From the NCBI GenBank assembly GCA_016200745.1, contig JACQEF010000129.1, positions 1 through 6,606 on the forward strand: a stretch of DNA of 6,606 bases, given 5' to 3'. The notes below the pieces were generated by a model. It saw nothing but the letters and a program-made list of their open reading frames with translations. It searched no databases and was not told the origin of the DNA. The stretch comes from Chloroflexota bacterium. GTDB taxonomy: Bacteria; Chloroflexota; Limnocylindria; Limnocylindrales; CSP1-4. Within the stretch, counting starts at the first letter, position 1. Each line of letters starts with the position of its first letter. Of the stretch, positions 5,665 to 6,606 are shown one piece after another. The translations under genes were made by a program, and so were the position numbers.

Positions 5665-5689
5665 GTGGACTGGATGCACCATGATGCTG

Positions 5690-5699
5690 GGTGGCCACC
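5690..5699. repeat. 10-bp palindrome before the SpoIID-domain gene
   Basis: GGTGGCCACC at 5690-5699 is a perfect palindrome ending 15 bases before the ATG at 5715. It may be an operator half-site, but palindromes of this size occur by chance in GC-rich DNA. Confidence 0.2.
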
Positions 5700-5714
5700 G
5701 CATCGAGGGCGTGC

Positions 5715-6606
5715 ATGACACCGCGCATGGTCAGGCAGCATCGGGCTCCCGGGTTCCGGCGAACGGCCATCGTGGCGCTCGTCGGCGCCCTGGCCGGCGT
5801 CTCGCTCTCGGGCATCGCGGACCTGCCACGGGCCGTCCACGCCGAGGTTGCACCGCCCGCGGCCGGGTCCACGCCCTTGCCGCTCCCCGATTCGGTCACG
5901 TTCTACGGCCGCGGCTACGGCCACGGCGTCGGCATGTCCCAGTACGGGGCGCGCGGCCGGGCACTCGCCGGGCAGGACGCCCCGACCATCCTCGCCCACT
6001 ACTACCAGGGCACCACGCTGGGCCAGATCGATCCCGCCACGCCGGTCCGCGTGCTGGTCCTCAGCCGCTGGATCGCCACCGACGCGCACCCGCTCGAGGT
6101 CACCGGGGCCATGGCGCCGTGGACGATCGACGGACTCGGCACCGCGTTCCCCCCGAATGCACGGGTCCGGCTCGCCTGGTCCACCGCGATGGCACCCGCC
6201 GGCTGGCGCCTGACCGTCGCCGCCCTCGACGGGAGCCTCGTGTTCGACGGACCGGCGCCGAGCGAGACCGAGCTCGTCATCCGCCCGGGTTCGATCGACG
6301 GACGGCTCCAGGTCGTCTCCAAGGCGACCCGCTACAACGTCTACCGAGGCAACCTCCGCCTCGTGCTGACCCCCGGCTCGTCACGGGTGTCGGTCGTCGA
6401 CGAGCTGGCGCTCGACGCCTACCTCGGCGGCGTGGTGCCGGTCGAGATGCCCCCGGCGTGGCCCGCGGCCGCGCTCCAGGCGCAGTCGGTGGCCGCCCGC
6501 TCGTTCGCTGCTCGCCGGCTGCACCCGGCCACCTCGTTCTACGACATCCCGGACACGTCGGCCTCGCAGATCTACCGCGGCGTCCTGGCCGAGAAGCCGC
6601 AGACCA
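5715..6606 (+). CDS. Secreted SpoIID/LytB-domain protein, 5' part (3' end outside window)
   Basis: 297 complete codons are visible and the frame runs off the right edge. The ATG at 5715 has GAGGG 5 bases upstream; an ATG at 5727 in the same frame is a second option. A signal peptide is clear: R15-R16, a hydrophobic core ~18-35 and likely cleavage after V-H-A43. Residues 63-79 carry F-Y-G-R-G-Y-G-H-G-V-G-M-S-Q-Y-G-A, then an I-L-A-H-Y-Y-Q-G-T segment. Next comes the SpoIID domain proper with Y-L-G-G-V-V-P-V-E-M-P, where E244 matches the catalytic Glu of SpoIID, and Q-A-Q-S-V-A-A-R-S-F-A. SpoIID is a lytic transglycosylase that cuts peptidoglycan strands lacking stem peptides; in non-sporulating bacteria the role is presumably general wall remodelling. 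In Bacillus SpoIID the H-G-x-G-M/L-S-Q block lies at the end of the domain; here it is at the front. It is transcribed divergently from the hydrolase. Confidence 0.9.
   Translation, partial: MTPRMVRQHRAPGFRRTAIVALVGALAGVSLSGIADLPRAVHAEVAPPAAGSTPLPLPDSVTFYGRGYGHGVGMSQYGARGRALAGQDAPTILAHYYQGTTLGQIDPATPVRVLVLSRWIATDAHPLEVTGAMAPWTIDGLGTAFPPNARVRLAWSTAMAPAGWRLTVAALDGSLVFDGPAPSETELVIRPGSIDGRLQVVSKATRYNVYRGNLRLVLTPGSSRVSVVDELALDAYLGGVVPVEMPPAWPAAALQAQSVAARSFAARRLHPATSFYDIPDTSASQIYRGVLAEKPQT

Noticed and set aside
3892..5721. Open minus-strand frame of about 600 codons spanning the transglycosylase and hydrolase
   Set aside because: It crosses two well-supported genes in another frame and its translation is low-complexity, so it is a shadow.
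1..6606. tRNA, rRNA, CRISPR arrays, insertion sequences or attachment sites
   Set aside because: I saw no cloverleaf-like stretch, no regularly spaced repeats, no transposase or integrase coding and no flanking direct repeats. Codon style is uniform across the window.

Overview
The window is very GC-rich (roughly 70% by eye) and densely coded, with GTG and TTG starts alongside ATG. Several genes have a TANNNT hexamer 6-7 bases before the start codon, the layout of leaderless transcripts. Together with the protein types (a GT39-like membrane glycosyltransferase, a transglycosylase-like enzyme with a C-terminal beta-rich domain, and a secreted SpoIID-domain protein), this suggests a high-GC bacterium of the Chloroflexota (Limnocylindria-like) or, less likely, the Actinomycetota. 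The assignment is an inference from style; no rRNA or other marker is present.

Layout, left to right. Bases 1-290 (+) are the 3' part of greA. Bases 359-3429 (+) form a two-gene unit: a 729-residue membrane protein that joins an apparently complete GT-C/GT39-type glycosyltransferase to a complete MalF-type ABC sugar permease, followed 8 bases later by a MalG-type permease. A 190-base gap follows with two tandem hairpins, a possible 36-residue ORF on the minus strand and a promoter. It leads to ridA (3620-3997, +). Converging on ridA is a secreted lysozyme-like/transglycosylase gene (4014-4850, -) with a TTG start, a strong Shine-Dalgarno and a separate promoter. Upstream of it on the same strand is a small alpha/beta hydrolase (5076-5600, -) with a leaderless GTG start. 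Divergent from the hydrolase, a SpoIID/LytB-domain protein with a signal peptide (5715 onward, +) runs off the right edge.

How the genes fit together. Two putative peptidoglycan-cleaving enzymes lie near each other, separated by a small cytoplasmic hydrolase. The left half has both membrane subunits of a sugar ABC importer, but no solute-binding protein or ATPase in view. The permease-glycosyltransferase fusion is the most unusual object here: a lipid-linked-sugar-dependent glycosyltransferase module covalently tied to an importer subunit. The reading frame is open across the join and each half keeps its family motifs. An assembly artefact should still be excluded.
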